A DNA stretch of 60,114 nt from Candidatus Avibacteroides excrementipullorum (GTDB lineage: Bacteria > Bacteroidota > Bacteroidia > Bacteroidales > Bacteroidaceae): positions 1 through 60,114 of the forward strand of contig DVIH01000067.1 of assembly GCA_018711405.1 (NCBI GenBank). The letters run 5' to 3'. The position numbers were made by a program, and so were the translations under genes. The stretch's first letter is position 1. Each line of letters begins with the position of its first letter. Of the stretch, positions 39,312 to 49,662 are shown one piece after another. The notes beneath the pieces are model-generated. The model was given only the letters and a program-made list of their open reading frames with translations, searched no databases and had not been told where the DNA came from.

Positions 39312-40676
39312 ATGATTACAGGAAAAACAGAAACGGACTCTAAATCCGCAACTGAAAACAAGAAACTTTTCATCGAGACATACGGATGCCAGATGAACGC
39401 GGCCGACAGCGAAGTGATTGCCTCGATAATGCGCCTGGCCGGATATGAACCCTGCGAAGACATCAATGACGCCGATGCAGTGCTGCTCAACACCTGCTCC
39501 ATAAGAGACAACGCGGAACAGAAAATCATAAACCGTCTTGAGGCTCTCAACGCCATGAGGCACAAAAACAGACATTTCATCATAGGCGTGGTGGGCTGCA
39601 TGGCAGAGAGACTGAAACAGGAACTGATAGAGAGACACCACACCGACATCGTGGCCGGCCCGGACTCTTACCTGAAGCTGCCCGGACTCATAGCTTCGGC
39701 TGAAGCCGGACACAAAGCCATCGACACCGAACTGTCGGCCACAGAGACCTACCGGGACATAATACCCGAAAGGATATGCGGCAACAACATATCGGGATTC
39801 ATCTCCATCATGAGAGGCTGCAACAACTTCTGCCACTACTGCATTGTGCCATACACACGCGGCAGGGAAAGAAGCCGAGACATAAAAAGCATACTCAACG
39901 AAGCCGATGACCTTGCAGCAAAAGGTTTCAGGGAAATAACCCTGCTCGGGCAGAACGTCAACTCATACAGATTCGAGCAGGACGGAAAGATCATATTTTT
40001 CCCCGAACTGCTGAAGACAGTGGCCGAACATGTGCCTGAAATGCGCATCAGATTCACCACATCGCACCCCAAAGACATGAGCGATGAGACGCTGCATGTC
40101 ATAGCGGAGACGCCCAACGTGTGCCGCCACATACACCTGCCGGTGCAGAGCGGCAGCTCGCGCATACTGCAACTGATGAACAGGAAATACACCCGCGAAT
40201 GGTATCTGGAGCGCGTGGAAGCCATACGCCGCATCATCCCCGACTGCGGACTCTCCACAGACGTATTCTGCGGATACCACTCCGAAACGGAAGAAGACCA
40301 CGCCATGACCCTGTCGCTGATGAGGGAATGCAGATATGACTCGGCATTCATGTTCAAATACTCCGAACGGCCCGGCACCTACGCATCCAGACATCTGCCC
40401 GATGATGTGCCTGAAGAAGTTAAGATACGCCGCCTAAATGAAATCATAGCCCAGCAGAACATACTCTCGGCCGAAAGCAACAGGCGTGATGAAGGCAAGA
40501 CATTCACAGTACTCACAGAAGGCTTCTCCAAACGCTCGCGCGAACAGCTCTTCGGCCGCACGGAGCAAAACAAGGTGGTGGTATTCGACAAAGGCGACAA
40601 GCGCATAGGCCAATATGTCAATGTGCGCATCACGTCTTCATCATCAGCCACGCTCAAAGGAGAAATAGCAGACTGA
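39312..40676 (+). CDS. miaB: tRNA-2-methylthio-N6-dimethylallyladenosine synthase
   Basis: 454 aa; TYGCQMNAADSE, RGCNNFCHYCIVPYTRGRE radical SAM. Confidence 0.97.
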   Translation: MITGKTETDSKSATENKKLFIETYGCQMNAADSEVIASIMRLAGYEPCEDINDADAVLLNTCSIRDNAEQKIINRLEALNAMRHKNRHFIIGVVGCMAERLKQELIERHHTDIVAGPDSYLKLPGLIASAEAGHKAIDTELSATETYRDIIPERICGNNISGFISIMRGCNNFCHYCIVPYTRGRERSRDIKSILNEADDLAAKGFREITLLGQNVNSYRFEQDGKIIFFPELLKTVAEHVPEMRIRFTTSHPKDMSDETLHVIAETPNVCRHIHLPVQSGSSRILQLMNRKYTREWYLERVEAIRRIIPDCGLSTDVFCGYHSETEEDHAMTLSLMRECRYDSAFMFKYSERPGTYASRHLPDDVPEEVKIRRLNEIIAQQNILSAESNRRDEGKTFTVLTEGFSKRSREQLFGRTEQNKVVVFDKGDKRIGQYVNVRITSSSSATLKGEIAD

Positions 40677-40697
40677 AACAACACACATGGACAAAGC

Positions 40698-42551
40698 ATG
40701 AAACGCCTGTTGAAATACATATCGGTACTTTCGGCCATAGCGGCAATAATGTCGTGCGCCAACGTGGGCCGTCCCACCGGCGGAGCCTATGACGAGACAC
40801 CGCCCAAGTTCATCAAAGCCACACCGGCAATGGGCGAGAAAAATGTAAAGACCAACAAAATCCGCATACAGTTCGATGAATATCTGAAACTGAACAACCC
40901 AAGCGAAAACGTGGTCATATCTCCGCCGCAGAAAAGAAGTGCGGAGATAAACGCCATAGGCAAGAGCATACAGGTGAACCTGACCGATACGCTCATCCCC
41001 GACAAGACGTACACCATAGATTTCGGCGATGCCATAGAAGACAACAACGAGGGCAATCCGCTTTACAACTTTGTATATTCATTCTCCACAGGCAACGAGA
41101 TAGACACGCTCGAAGTGTCGGGTACCGTACTCAACGCACAAAACCTCGAACCGGTAAAAGGCATCATGGTGGGACTTTACTCCAACCTCGAAGACTCCGC
41201 CTTCACCACAAGCCAGATGGAGCGCGTAGGCATGACCGACAGTCGCGGATGGTTCCGCATCAGAGGCATAAAAGAGGGACGCTACAGGATATATGCCCTG
41301 CAAGACATGGACCAGAACTACACATTCAACCAAAAGAGCGAAATGATAGGGTTCACCGACTCCATCATAGTGCCCTACTCCCGTCCAGATGTGAGAATGG
41401 ATACGCTATGGGTAGACACCGCCACCATAGACACCGTGATAAGAGTGCCCTACACGCACTTCTACCCTGACAACATCCTGATAAGATGCTTTCAGGAGGA
41501 TTTCAAGATGCAGCAGATACAGAAAAGCGAACGCAACGACAACCGCAAAATAACCGTCTATCTGAACCGGCCGGCCGACAGCATCCCGAGACTGGAAGGG
41601 TTGAACTTCGACAGCAGCGATGCATTCATCACCGAACGGGTTATAACCAACGACACCATAACATGGTGGATAAAAGACTCCGCCGTCTACAACACCGACA
41701 CGCTCAGCATGAAGATATTCTACATGAAGAGCGACAGCAACGGAATATTGAGACCGCAGACAGACACATTGAACCTGGCCAAGAAATTCGTAAGACAGAC
41801 CCGGAAGAAAAAAAATGATGACGAAGACGAACTGCCGCCGGCATTCGAATACAAATTCACCAACATGAACGCCAACTTTGACGGATATAAAGACATATTC
41901 ATGCTGTTCAACGAGCCTGTGGCACATTACGACAGGAAAGCCATGCACATAGCAGAACAGGCAGACACACTGTGGACAGACATTCCTTTCAACTTCGAAC
42001 AGGACAGTCTGAACCCGCGCCTATACCGCTGGATAGCCAACTGGGAACCGCAAAAGACTTACAGGATAACAGTCGATTCGGCCGCATTCACCAGCATATA
42101 CGGACTGACAACGACGGCCATAGAGCAACAATTCAAAATCAACCCGCTCGAATCATACGGCATAATAGTGATGAAAATACACGGCATCGAGGGGAACGCA
42201 TACGCCGAACTGCTCAATTCGCAAGACGCTCCGACCATGCAAGTGCCGGTCAAGGACGGTAACGCCATATTTGAATTCCTGAAACCGGGCAAATACTATG
42301 TCCGGCTGTGCAAGGACGACAACGGAGACGGCAAATGGACCACAGGCAATTACGAGAAACATATACAGCCCGAAACAGTGTACTACTATCCGGGAGCAAT
42401 AGAGTTGAAGGCCATGTGGACCATAGAACAGGACTGGTTCGTCAACGACACGCCTGCCGACAAGCAGAAGCCCGATGAGATAAAGAAACAAAAACCGGAG
42501 CAGAAGAAACGCGGCAGAACCGGTCAACAAAGCAGCAGTTACAGGAGATGA
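40698..42551 (+). CDS. Ig-like (SbsA-type) domain-containing lipoprotein
   Basis: 617 aa; lipobox IAAIMSCANVGRPTGG, PPKFIKATPAMGEKNVKTNKIRIQFDEYLKLNNPSENVVISPP, GKYYVRLCKDDNGDGKWTTGNY. Confidence 0.85.
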   Translation: MKRLLKYISVLSAIAAIMSCANVGRPTGGAYDETPPKFIKATPAMGEKNVKTNKIRIQFDEYLKLNNPSENVVISPPQKRSAEINAIGKSIQVNLTDTLIPDKTYTIDFGDAIEDNNEGNPLYNFVYSFSTGNEIDTLEVSGTVLNAQNLEPVKGIMVGLYSNLEDSAFTTSQMERVGMTDSRGWFRIRGIKEGRYRIYALQDMDQNYTFNQKSEMIGFTDSIIVPYSRPDVRMDTLWVDTATIDTVIRVPYTHFYPDNILIRCFQEDFKMQQIQKSERNDNRKITVYLNRPADSIPRLEGLNFDSSDAFITERVITNDTITWWIKDSAVYNTDTLSMKIFYMKSDSNGILRPQTDTLNLAKKFVRQTRKKKNDDEDELPPAFEYKFTNMNANFDGYKDIFMLFNEPVAHYDRKAMHIAEQADTLWTDIPFNFEQDSLNPRLYRWIANWEPQKTYRITVDSAAFTSIYGLTTTAIEQQFKINPLESYGIIVMKIHGIEGNAYAELLNSQDAPTMQVPVKDGNAIFEFLKPGKYYVRLCKDDNGDGKWTTGNYEKHIQPETVYYYPGAIELKAMWTIEQDWFVNDTPADKQKPDEIKKQKPEQKKRGRTGQQSSSYRR

Positions 42552-42654
42552 GACCGACAGCCGCTCTCCGTTATGAAAAAATATTGCAAATTCATCAAAG
42601 AATAGTAATTTTGTCAACACAACAAAAGAAATAAATCAAAAAAAGGAATCCATT

Positions 42655-43926
42655 ATGAACATTCTTTTATTAGGCTCGGGAGGACGCGAACATGCCTTGG
42701 CATGGAAGATAGCGCAAAGCCCGAAAACAGAAAAACTGTATATAGCACCCGGCAACGCCGGAACCATGACAGCCGGAGAAAACGTTGACATCAAGGCCGA
42801 TGATTTTGAGAATATAGGCAAATTCGCCATAGAGAAAGAGATAGACATGGTGGTAGTAGGCCCTGAAGACCCGCTTGTGAAAGGCATAGCCGACTACTTC
42901 GCAGGCAATCCAGTCTTGTCGGATATTCCAGTCATAGGCCCTTCCAAAAACGGGGCGCAACTGGAAGGCAGCAAGGAATTTGCCAAGAAATTCATGCAAC
43001 GCCACAACATCCCTACCGCCGCATACAGGAGTTTCACCCCCAATACGCTCGAAGACGGATTGTCTTTCCTTGAGACCCTCGAAGCTCCATACGTACTCAA
43101 AGCCGATGGCCTGTGCGCAGGCAAAGGCGTATTGATTGTCCCCACCATAGAAGAAGCGAAAAAAGAGCTGAAAAAGATGCTGGGCGGCATGTTCGGCAAA
43201 GCGTCGTCCACAGTAGTGATAGAAGAATTCCTTTCGGGCATAGAATGCTCTGTCTTCGTCCTTACCGATGGCACACATTATAAGATACTGCCCGAAGCCA
43301 AAGACTACAAACGGATAGGAGAAGGCGACAAAGGTCTCAACACCGGTGGTATGGGCAGCATATCGCCCGTATCGTTCGCCGACAAAGAATGGATGAAAAA
43401 AGTGGAAGACAGGATAATATGCCCCACAGTAGAAGGCCTCAAAGCGGAAGGCATAGACTACAAAGGTTTCATCTTCTTCGGCCTCATCAACGTCAAGGGT
43501 GACCCTATGGTCATAGAATACAACGTGAGAATGGGCGATCCGGAGACAGAATCGGTCATGCTCCGCATCAAAAGCGATCTGGTAGACCTGTTTGAAGGCG
43601 TGGTAAAGGGCGATTTGGACAAAAGGCATCTGGAGTTCGACGAAAGAAGCGCAGTGACAATCATGCTCGTAAGCGGAGGCTATCCTGAAGTCTACAAAAA
43701 AGGATATGCCATAACAGGAATCGACATGGTGAAAGACAGTGTGGTTTTCCATGCCGGGACAGCAAAGGCAGGCAACGACACTGTCACTTCGGGCGGACGT
43801 GTCATAGCCGTCAGTTCATACGGGAAAGACAAACAAGACGCTTTGCAGCGCAGTTTCAAGGCTGCGGAGACCATACAGTTCAAAGACAAGTACTTCCGCA
43901 AGGACATAGGTTTCGACCTTGATTGA
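42655..43926 (+). CDS. purD: Phosphoribosylamine-glycine ligase
   Basis: 423 aa; [43 protein letters not shown]. Confidence 0.98.
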   Translation: MNILLLGSGGREHALAWKIAQSPKTEKLYIAPGNAGTMTAGENVDIKADDFENIGKFAIEKEIDMVVVGPEDPLVKGIADYFAGNPVLSDIPVIGPSKNGAQLEGSKEFAKKFMQRHNIPTAAYRSFTPNTLEDGLSFLETLEAPYVLKADGLCAGKGVLIVPTIEEAKKELKKMLGGMFGKASSTVVIEEFLSGIECSVFVLTDGTHYKILPEAKDYKRIGEGDKGLNTGGMGSISPVSFADKEWMKKVEDRIICPTVEGLKAEGIDYKGFIFFGLINVKGDPMVIEYNVRMGDPETESVMLRIKSDLVDLFEGVVKGDLDKRHLEFDERSAVTIMLVSGGYPEVYKKGYAITGIDMVKDSVVFHAGTAKAGNDTVTSGGRVIAVSSYGKDKQDALQRSFKAAETIQFKDKYFRKDIGFDLD

Positions 43927-43960
43927 ACGACACCGGAAAAGAAATGCACACAACCAGACA

Positions 43961-44941
43961 ATGATAGAAGCACTCAGAAAAATCACAAGCAACCGATACA
44001 TTGCCATGTTCATGCTCATTGCATGCATGGCAATGTGGTTTTCCGGCTCCGGCGAAATCCCGTCTGCACAAAGTCACGGAGGCTTGGCCTACGATTTCAT
44101 AAAAGACCGGTTCGCTTGGGCTGCGACATCAAAAGCCATATCGCTTCTGCTTTTTCTTGCCGCATGCTTCATGCTATACGAGATAAACATGATGTTTTCC
44201 ATCATCAAAGTAAAAACATCGTTTCATCTCACGCTATTTCTGTTCATCGCCGCCGCATTACGGTTCAACGACATGACAGCCGGACACTATTCCGCCATAT
44301 TCATCATGCTGTCCATCTTGTTTTTGTTTTACGCCACATTCAAGGCTGAGCACAATTTCAAGATTTTCCAGACCGGCGCATACCTGTCGATCGCTTCCGT
44401 TTTCTATGCGCCTTCTCTATGGCTGATACCTGTCTACCTGCTGGGCATAGCCTACCTCAACATGATGAACATTAAGAGTTTCTGGGCATTCATCGTAGGA
44501 CTTATTTTCCCTTATTGGATAATTTCCGGGATATGCCTATACACTGACAACTGGCAGATGCTGCCGCAGATACTCACGGAACTGCATCCTGAACAATTTT
44601 TCAATCTGACGTCAGTCGGCATGACCGATGCCATAGCCGCATGCTATATGCTGTCTCTCACCCTATGCGGTGCCATCTACATAGGCATGTCGTCTACCGA
44701 AGAGAAAACAGCCACACGCTCTTTCCTTCACTTTTTCCTGTTCTGCTCATTCGCATGCTTTCTTCTCATGCTGATATACCCGGAAGACATCCGCTCCATA
44801 CTGTTCATGCAAGCCCCGTTCACATCGATTATGGCAGCAAGATTCTTTGTTCAGGCATCCGGAAAAGCATCACCCGTCATACTCGCCACATTCATTGCCG
44901 CAGGAATATTTGTATTATGCCTGCCGCTGATAACAAACTGA
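43961..44941 (+). CDS. Polytopic membrane protein
   Basis: From MIEALRKITSNRYIAMFMLIACMAMWF; multiple TM segments; overlaps mnmD start. Confidence 0.8.
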   Translation: MIEALRKITSNRYIAMFMLIACMAMWFSGSGEIPSAQSHGGLAYDFIKDRFAWAATSKAISLLLFLAACFMLYEINMMFSIIKVKTSFHLTLFLFIAAALRFNDMTAGHYSAIFIMLSILFLFYATFKAEHNFKIFQTGAYLSIASVFYAPSLWLIPVYLLGIAYLNMMNIKSFWAFIVGLIFPYWIISGICLYTDNWQMLPQILTELHPEQFFNLTSVGMTDAIAACYMLSLTLCGAIYIGMSSTEEKTATRSFLHFFLFCSFACFLLMLIYPEDIRSILFMQAPFTSIMAARFFVQASGKASPVILATFIAAGIFVLCLPLITN

Positions 44942-45636
44942 AACAAGACGTGAAAGACAGAATCATATCAGAAACGGCCGATGGCAGCAAGACTTTATAC
45001 ATGCCGTCTATCGATGAACATTACCATTCGGTGAAAGGTGCGTTGACAGAATCCATGCACATCTTTATTGACTGCGGACTGAGACACTCCGCCGCGCAGT
45101 CGCCGCATATACTGGAAATAGGTTTCGGCACCGGACTGAATGCATATCTCACTTTGCTCGAAGCAGAGAAAGAAAAAAGAAATATCAGCTACACCGCAAT
45201 AGAAAGATATCCGCTCGAACATACCACCGCAGACAAACTCGGTTACTGTCTTTTACCGGAAATGGACAATAAGAAACTGTTTGACGCCCTGCATCTGTCC
45301 GCATGGGAAGAACAGGTAAAGATGACTGAACACTTCACATTGCTGAAAAGACAAGCAGACTTCACAGATACAGACTCGTGGAAAGACATCAAAAAATATG
45401 ACATTGTTTATTTCGATGCATTCTCGCCGGAAAAGCAACCTGAAATGTGGTCTGCACAAATATTCAGCCAACTGTACCAGAACATGAACCATAACGGCAT
45501 ACTCACCACCTACTGCGCCAAAGGATGTATAAGACGGATGATGCAGGATGCCGGATTCGCTGTGGAAAGACTGCCCGGCCCTCCCGGAGGGAAACGGGAA
45601 ATATTAAGAGCCACCAAAACGACAATGACAAAATGA
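44917..45636 (+). CDS. mnmD: tRNA (5-methylaminomethyl-2-thiouridine)-methyltransferase MnmD-like
   Basis: From MPAADNKLKQDVKDRI; TADGSKTLYMPSIDEHYHSVKGALTES, ILEIGFGTGLNAYLTL, YFDAFSPEKQPEMWS; ORF-track start at 44641 is too far upstream. Confidence 0.92.
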   Translation: MPAADNKLKQDVKDRIISETADGSKTLYMPSIDEHYHSVKGALTESMHIFIDCGLRHSAAQSPHILEIGFGTGLNAYLTLLEAEKEKRNISYTAIERYPLEHTTADKLGYCLLPEMDNKKLFDALHLSAWEEQVKMTEHFTLLKRQADFTDTDSWKDIKKYDIVYFDAFSPEKQPEMWSAQIFSQLYQNMNHNGILTTYCAKGCIRRMMQDAGFAVERLPGPPGGKREILRATKTTMTK

Positions 45637-46508
45637 AAACCATCATAAGACAACATATACTACCGCTTGCCGCAATGCTTCTCTGCATCATATCAGCCCT
45701 GTCATGCGACAGTACGGACAAGGCCGCAGATACATTGACAGTAAGCATTGCGCCGCAAAAGCATTTAGTCACGGCAATAGCCGGAGACAGATTCCGCATA
45801 GCAGTACTCGTACCCAAAGGCATGAATCCAGAGAACTATGATCCCGCTCCAAAAACATTGCTGCAACTGTCGGAAAGCAAGGCATACATCCGCATGGGTT
45901 CCTTGCCATTCGAGAAAACATTGGGAGAGAAGTTGTCGGAAACCGGCAGCGACATACCCACTTTCGATGTATCGGAAGGCATCGAAACAATCAAGACGGA
46001 AGGCCCGCACGGACATGATGCCGACCCGCATATATGGATGTCAATGAAAAATGCAGAAACCATAGCCGTCAATACGCTCGGCATACTCTGCCAGATAGAC
46101 CCAGACAGAAAAGACTTCTATCAGCAACGATGCGACTCGCTCGTCAAAGCCATCAGAGACACCGATTGCAGAATAAAAGAAATGTTGGCAGATGCAGACA
46201 AGACGTTCATCATCTACCACCCGGCCATGACTTACTTCGCCCGAGATTACGGCCTGCAACAGATAGCCATAGAAAAAGACGGCAAGGAACCTGCCGCATC
46301 AGACCTCGTAACACACATCAAGACGGCAAAGCTGACCGGAGCCGGATATCTGTTCATCCAACCGGAATTCGACAAGCGCAACGCATCTATCATAGCCGAA
46401 GAGACTGGACTGGAAATGAAAGAGCTGAATCCGCTGGCAGAAGACTTCACAGGCGAGATGCTGAGGTTTGCCGCCACATTGTCCGATTATCCGCAGAAAC
46501 AACAATGA
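45633..46508 (+). CDS. Metal (zinc) ABC transporter substrate-binding lipoprotein
   Basis: From MKTIIRQHILPLAAMLLCIISALSCDSTDK; GHDADPHIWMS, FIIYHPAMTYFARDYGLQQIAIE; ATGA overlap with upstream gene. Confidence 0.92.
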   Translation: MKTIIRQHILPLAAMLLCIISALSCDSTDKAADTLTVSIAPQKHLVTAIAGDRFRIAVLVPKGMNPENYDPAPKTLLQLSESKAYIRMGSLPFEKTLGEKLSETGSDIPTFDVSEGIETIKTEGPHGHDADPHIWMSMKNAETIAVNTLGILCQIDPDRKDFYQQRCDSLVKAIRDTDCRIKEMLADADKTFIIYHPAMTYFARDYGLQQIAIEKDGKEPAASDLVTHIKTAKLTGAGYLFIQPEFDKRNASIIAEETGLEMKELNPLAEDFTGEMLRFAATLSDYPQKQQ

Positions 46509-47215
46509 GCAACATAATCGAAATAAGACATCTCTATGCCGCATACGGAGACAAAACCGTATTGGAAGACATCTCACTCGAAGTTGAAGAAAACGACTAT
46601 CTCGGCATAATAGGTCCAAACGGAGGAGGCAAGACCACTCTCGTTAAAATCATCACAGGGCTGAAGCACAAGACATCAGGGACTGTGACATTCTTCAAAG
46701 ACGGACGGAAAACAGACAGGCTCAGCATAGGATACCTGCCGCAATACAACGGAGTGGACAGAAAATTTCCCATATCGGTAGAAGAGACCGTGCTCTCCGG
46801 CCTGATTGGAGAAAGACGCATCACAGACAGATATTCGCCCGAGCAGAAACGCAAAGCCAAAGAAATCATAGAATACATGGGGCTTGGCGGACTGGAAAAC
46901 CGCCCCATAGGCTCGCTCAGCGGAGGGCAGATGCAGCGCGTCCTGCTCGGCAGGGCTATCGTGTCAGCCCCCGCCCTGCTTGTACTCGATGAACCGGACA
47001 CATACATAGACAGACATCAGGAAAACATCCTGTACAAACTGCTCAAAGATATAAACAAGACAAGCGCGATTATCATAGTAAGCCACGACATGACATCCAT
47101 GCAGAAAGAGACAAAACACTTGGCTTTCATCAACAAGCGCCTCTCTGCATACAATACAAAAGACACGGACAACGACCGTATAACACAAATATTTTCTCAC
47201 GGAGAATGGAAATAA
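46505..47215 (+). CDS. Metal ABC transporter ATP-binding protein
   Basis: From MSNIIEIRHLYAAYGDKTVLEDI; GPNGGGKTTLVKI, LSGGQMQRVLLGRAIVSAPALLVLDEP; ORF-track start 46034 is an extension. Confidence 0.94.
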   Translation: MSNIIEIRHLYAAYGDKTVLEDISLEVEENDYLGIIGPNGGGKTTLVKIITGLKHKTSGTVTFFKDGRKTDRLSIGYLPQYNGVDRKFPISVEETVLSGLIGERRITDRYSPEQKRKAKEIIEYMGLGGLENRPIGSLSGGQMQRVLLGRAIVSAPALLVLDEPDTYIDRHQENILYKLLKDINKTSAIIIVSHDMTSMQKETKHLAFINKRLSAYNTKDTDNDRITQIFSHGEWK

Positions 47216-48438
47216 AAAAACATACACTCGACAACGGATTAAAAATAGCACATGCCAAAGTACCAGGCGACGTGACCTATTGCGGCATTGCCATAGCAGC
47301 AGGCACACGCGATGAAAACGCAGACGAACAGGGCATGGCACATTTCGTGGAGCACACCATATTCAAAGGGACCAAAAGGCGCAAGGCATGGCACATTCTC
47401 AACCGCATGGAGAAAGTGGGAGGCGACCTCAACGCATACACCAACAAAGAAGAGACTGTGATATATTCGGCTCTGCTCAACAGAGACATGGAAAGAGCCG
47501 TAGAACTGCTGTGCGACATTGTATTCAACTCCGTATTCCCTCAAAAGGAACTGGATAAGGAAAAAGAGGTCATCCTCGATGAAATAGACTCATACGAAGA
47601 CTCACCGTCGGAACTCATATTCGATGATTTCGAAGAACTTATTTTCAAAGGGCATCCACTGGGCAAAAACATTCTCGGCACACCCGAAAAGCTGAAAGGA
47701 TACACCACCGGCGATGCACTGCGTTTCGTTTCAAGGCTCTACAAGCCCAACAACATGGTACTTTTCGCAAGAGGCAACACAGACTTCGGAAAACTGGTAC
47801 GTCTGGCCGAAAAATACGCCGCACATATCCCCGCCGGAGAGATAAAAAGACACGGCCTGGAAATACCCGGTTACCGCCCCACCACATTCCGCGCACAAAG
47901 AAACGTGCACCAGACCCACATCATGATAGGCACACGTGGATACAACGCATACGAAGACCGCCGCATCCCGCTATACATGATAAGCAACATGCTCGGAGGT
48001 CCCGGCATGAACAGCAGGCTCAACGTGGAGTTGAGGGAAAAACGCGGACTGGTCTACAACGTGGAAGCCAACATCACATCGTACACCGACACGGGAGTTT
48101 TTTCCATATATACGGCCACGACACCCAAAGACACCGACCGATGCAGGGAAATAATACTGAAAGAACTGAAGAAAATGCGGGAACAGAAAATGAGTGTCAC
48201 CGCACTGGAAAGCGTGAAAAAACAGCTCATAGGACAGATATGCGTAGCGTCCGACAATAACGAAAACTGCGCCCTCGACATGGGCAAGTGCATACTCCAC
48301 TACGATGAATATGACAACAAAGAAAGCCTGCTCTCCAAAATCAGAGCCATAAGTGCGGAAGACATACTGGAGACCGCCAACGAACGACTGAGGGAAGAAC
48401 AACTGACCACCCTCATCTATGATGCGCAAAACGAATAG
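47206..48438 (+). CDS. M16 family zinc metallopeptidase
   Basis: 410 aa; HFVEHTIFKGTKRRKAWHI (HxxEH), NAYTNKEETVIY. Confidence 0.95.
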   Translation: MEIKKHTLDNGLKIAHAKVPGDVTYCGIAIAAGTRDENADEQGMAHFVEHTIFKGTKRRKAWHILNRMEKVGGDLNAYTNKEETVIYSALLNRDMERAVELLCDIVFNSVFPQKELDKEKEVILDEIDSYEDSPSELIFDDFEELIFKGHPLGKNILGTPEKLKGYTTGDALRFVSRLYKPNNMVLFARGNTDFGKLVRLAEKYAAHIPAGEIKRHGLEIPGYRPTTFRAQRNVHQTHIMIGTRGYNAYEDRRIPLYMISNMLGGPGMNSRLNVELREKRGLVYNVEANITSYTDTGVFSIYTATTPKDTDRCREIILKELKKMREQKMSVTALESVKKQLIGQICVASDNNENCALDMGKCILHYDEYDNKESLLSKIRAISAEDILETANERLREEQLTTLIYDAQNE

Positions 48439-48450
48439 GAGAAACGACAC

Positions 48451-49398
48451 ATGACCGACACGAACACCAGAGCCGGAAGAAACAGGACACTGACAATATC
48501 CACCGATGAGATCCCATCGTTGGAAAAAGACATCATGCAAGAAAGGGACATAACGGCAGAAACTCCCCTGACCGACCGCATCATCAACGGCGATGCCATG
48601 AAAACGCTCGACCTGCTGCCCGACGGCTTCGCAGACCTCATCATAATAGACCCGCCGTACAATCTGAGCAAGGACTTCAACTCGGCACGGTTCGCAGCCA
48701 TGACAGCCGACCGCTATGAAGCATACCTGCGCACGTGGTTCGGCAAAGTCTGCTCCAAACTCAAGCCCGACGGCTCCCTCTACATGTGCGGCGACTGGCG
48801 GTGTTCATGCAGCCAACAGAAAGTCATAGGCGAGAGGCTGCACATACTGAACCGCATCACCTGGCAACGCGAGAAAGGACGCGGCGCCAAAGCAAACTGG
48901 AAAAACTCCATGGAAGACATCTGGTTTGCCGTGAGAGACAGGAGAAACTACCATTTCGACATAGATGCAGTGAAAGTGAGACGCAGGGTCATAGCCCCAT
49001 ACAGGACAAACGGCCGACCCAAAGACTGGGAAGAGACCGAAGACGGAAACTTCAGGATGACCTGTCCCTCCAACTTCTGGGATGACATAAGCGTCCCTTT
49101 CTGGTCCATGCCCGAAAACACCGACCACCCCACCCAGAAGCCCGAAAAGCTGATAGCCAAGCTCATCCTCGCATCATCCGCCCCCGGCGACATGGTGTTC
49201 GACCCATTTGCCGGAAGCGGCACCACATGCGTTGTGGCCAAGAAGTTGTGCAGACACTATCTAGGCATCGAGGCCGACCGCGAATATTGCCTGTGGGCGG
49301 CCAAGCGACTGCAAATGGCGGAACACGACAAGACCATACAGGGGTATAGCGGAGGCTGTTTCTGGGAAAGGAACACTCTGCCCAAAGAAAGACGGTAA
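48451..49398 (+). CDS. DNA methyltransferase (N6-adenine/N4-cytosine type)
   Basis: 315 aa; IDPPYNLSKDFN (DPPY), DPFAGSGTTCVVAKKL; no adjacent restriction gene. Confidence 0.92.
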   Translation: MTDTNTRAGRNRTLTISTDEIPSLEKDIMQERDITAETPLTDRIINGDAMKTLDLLPDGFADLIIIDPPYNLSKDFNSARFAAMTADRYEAYLRTWFGKVCSKLKPDGSLYMCGDWRCSCSQQKVIGERLHILNRITWQREKGRGAKANWKNSMEDIWFAVRDRRNYHFDIDAVKVRRRVIAPYRTNGRPKDWEETEDGNFRMTCPSNFWDDISVPFWSMPENTDHPTQKPEKLIAKLILASSAPGDMVFDPFAGSGTTCVVAKKLCRHYLGIEADREYCLWAAKRLQMAEHDKTIQGYSGGCFWERNTLPKERR

Positions 49399-49504
49399 CT
49401 CAAAACAGCGACAACAAAGCAGCCCGTCTCATAAGACCTGCCACTTCACAAACTTTCACTACATTTACAGCATGGGAAAAAGGAATGATTTTTCCGCGCG
49501 GGAT

Positions 49505-49535
49505 TTGCATATCCCAAACCTTTGGCCCACCTTTG
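49505..49535 (+). promoter_or_regulatory. Candidate promoter upstream of MATE gene
   Basis: TTG at 49505-49507 and CACCTTTG at 49528-49535, 20-bp spacing. Confidence 0.5.
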
Positions 49536-49589
49536 CAGCGACATTACGGAAAAGTTGCGTTTTGTAATCCTCATCGGAAGGCGATATAT

Positions 49590-49635
49590 GCCGGATAAGA
49601 TGACCGGGTAAAACCGTCTCTTGTCCGGTTTTTTA
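49590..49635 (+). terminator. Terminator-like hairpin in MATE leader (possible attenuator)
   Basis: CCGGATAAGATGACCGG GTAAAA CCGTCTCTTGTCCGG followed by TTTTTT, 28 nt before ATG. Confidence 0.65.
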
Positions 49636-49662
49636 TTCATCCCCTAAAAAAGAAAAGACATT

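Noticed and set aside
42670-43752. 360-aa minus-strand ORF
   Set aside because: Antisense to purD; Phe/His/Tyr-rich shadow frame.
44641-44916. N-terminal extension of mnmD ORF
   Set aside because: Overlaps the membrane-protein gene in another frame; MnmD homology begins at MPAADNKLK.
46034-46504. 157-residue N-terminal extension of the ABC ATPase ORF
   Set aside because: Out-of-frame overlap with the substrate-binding protein gene; real start at 46505.
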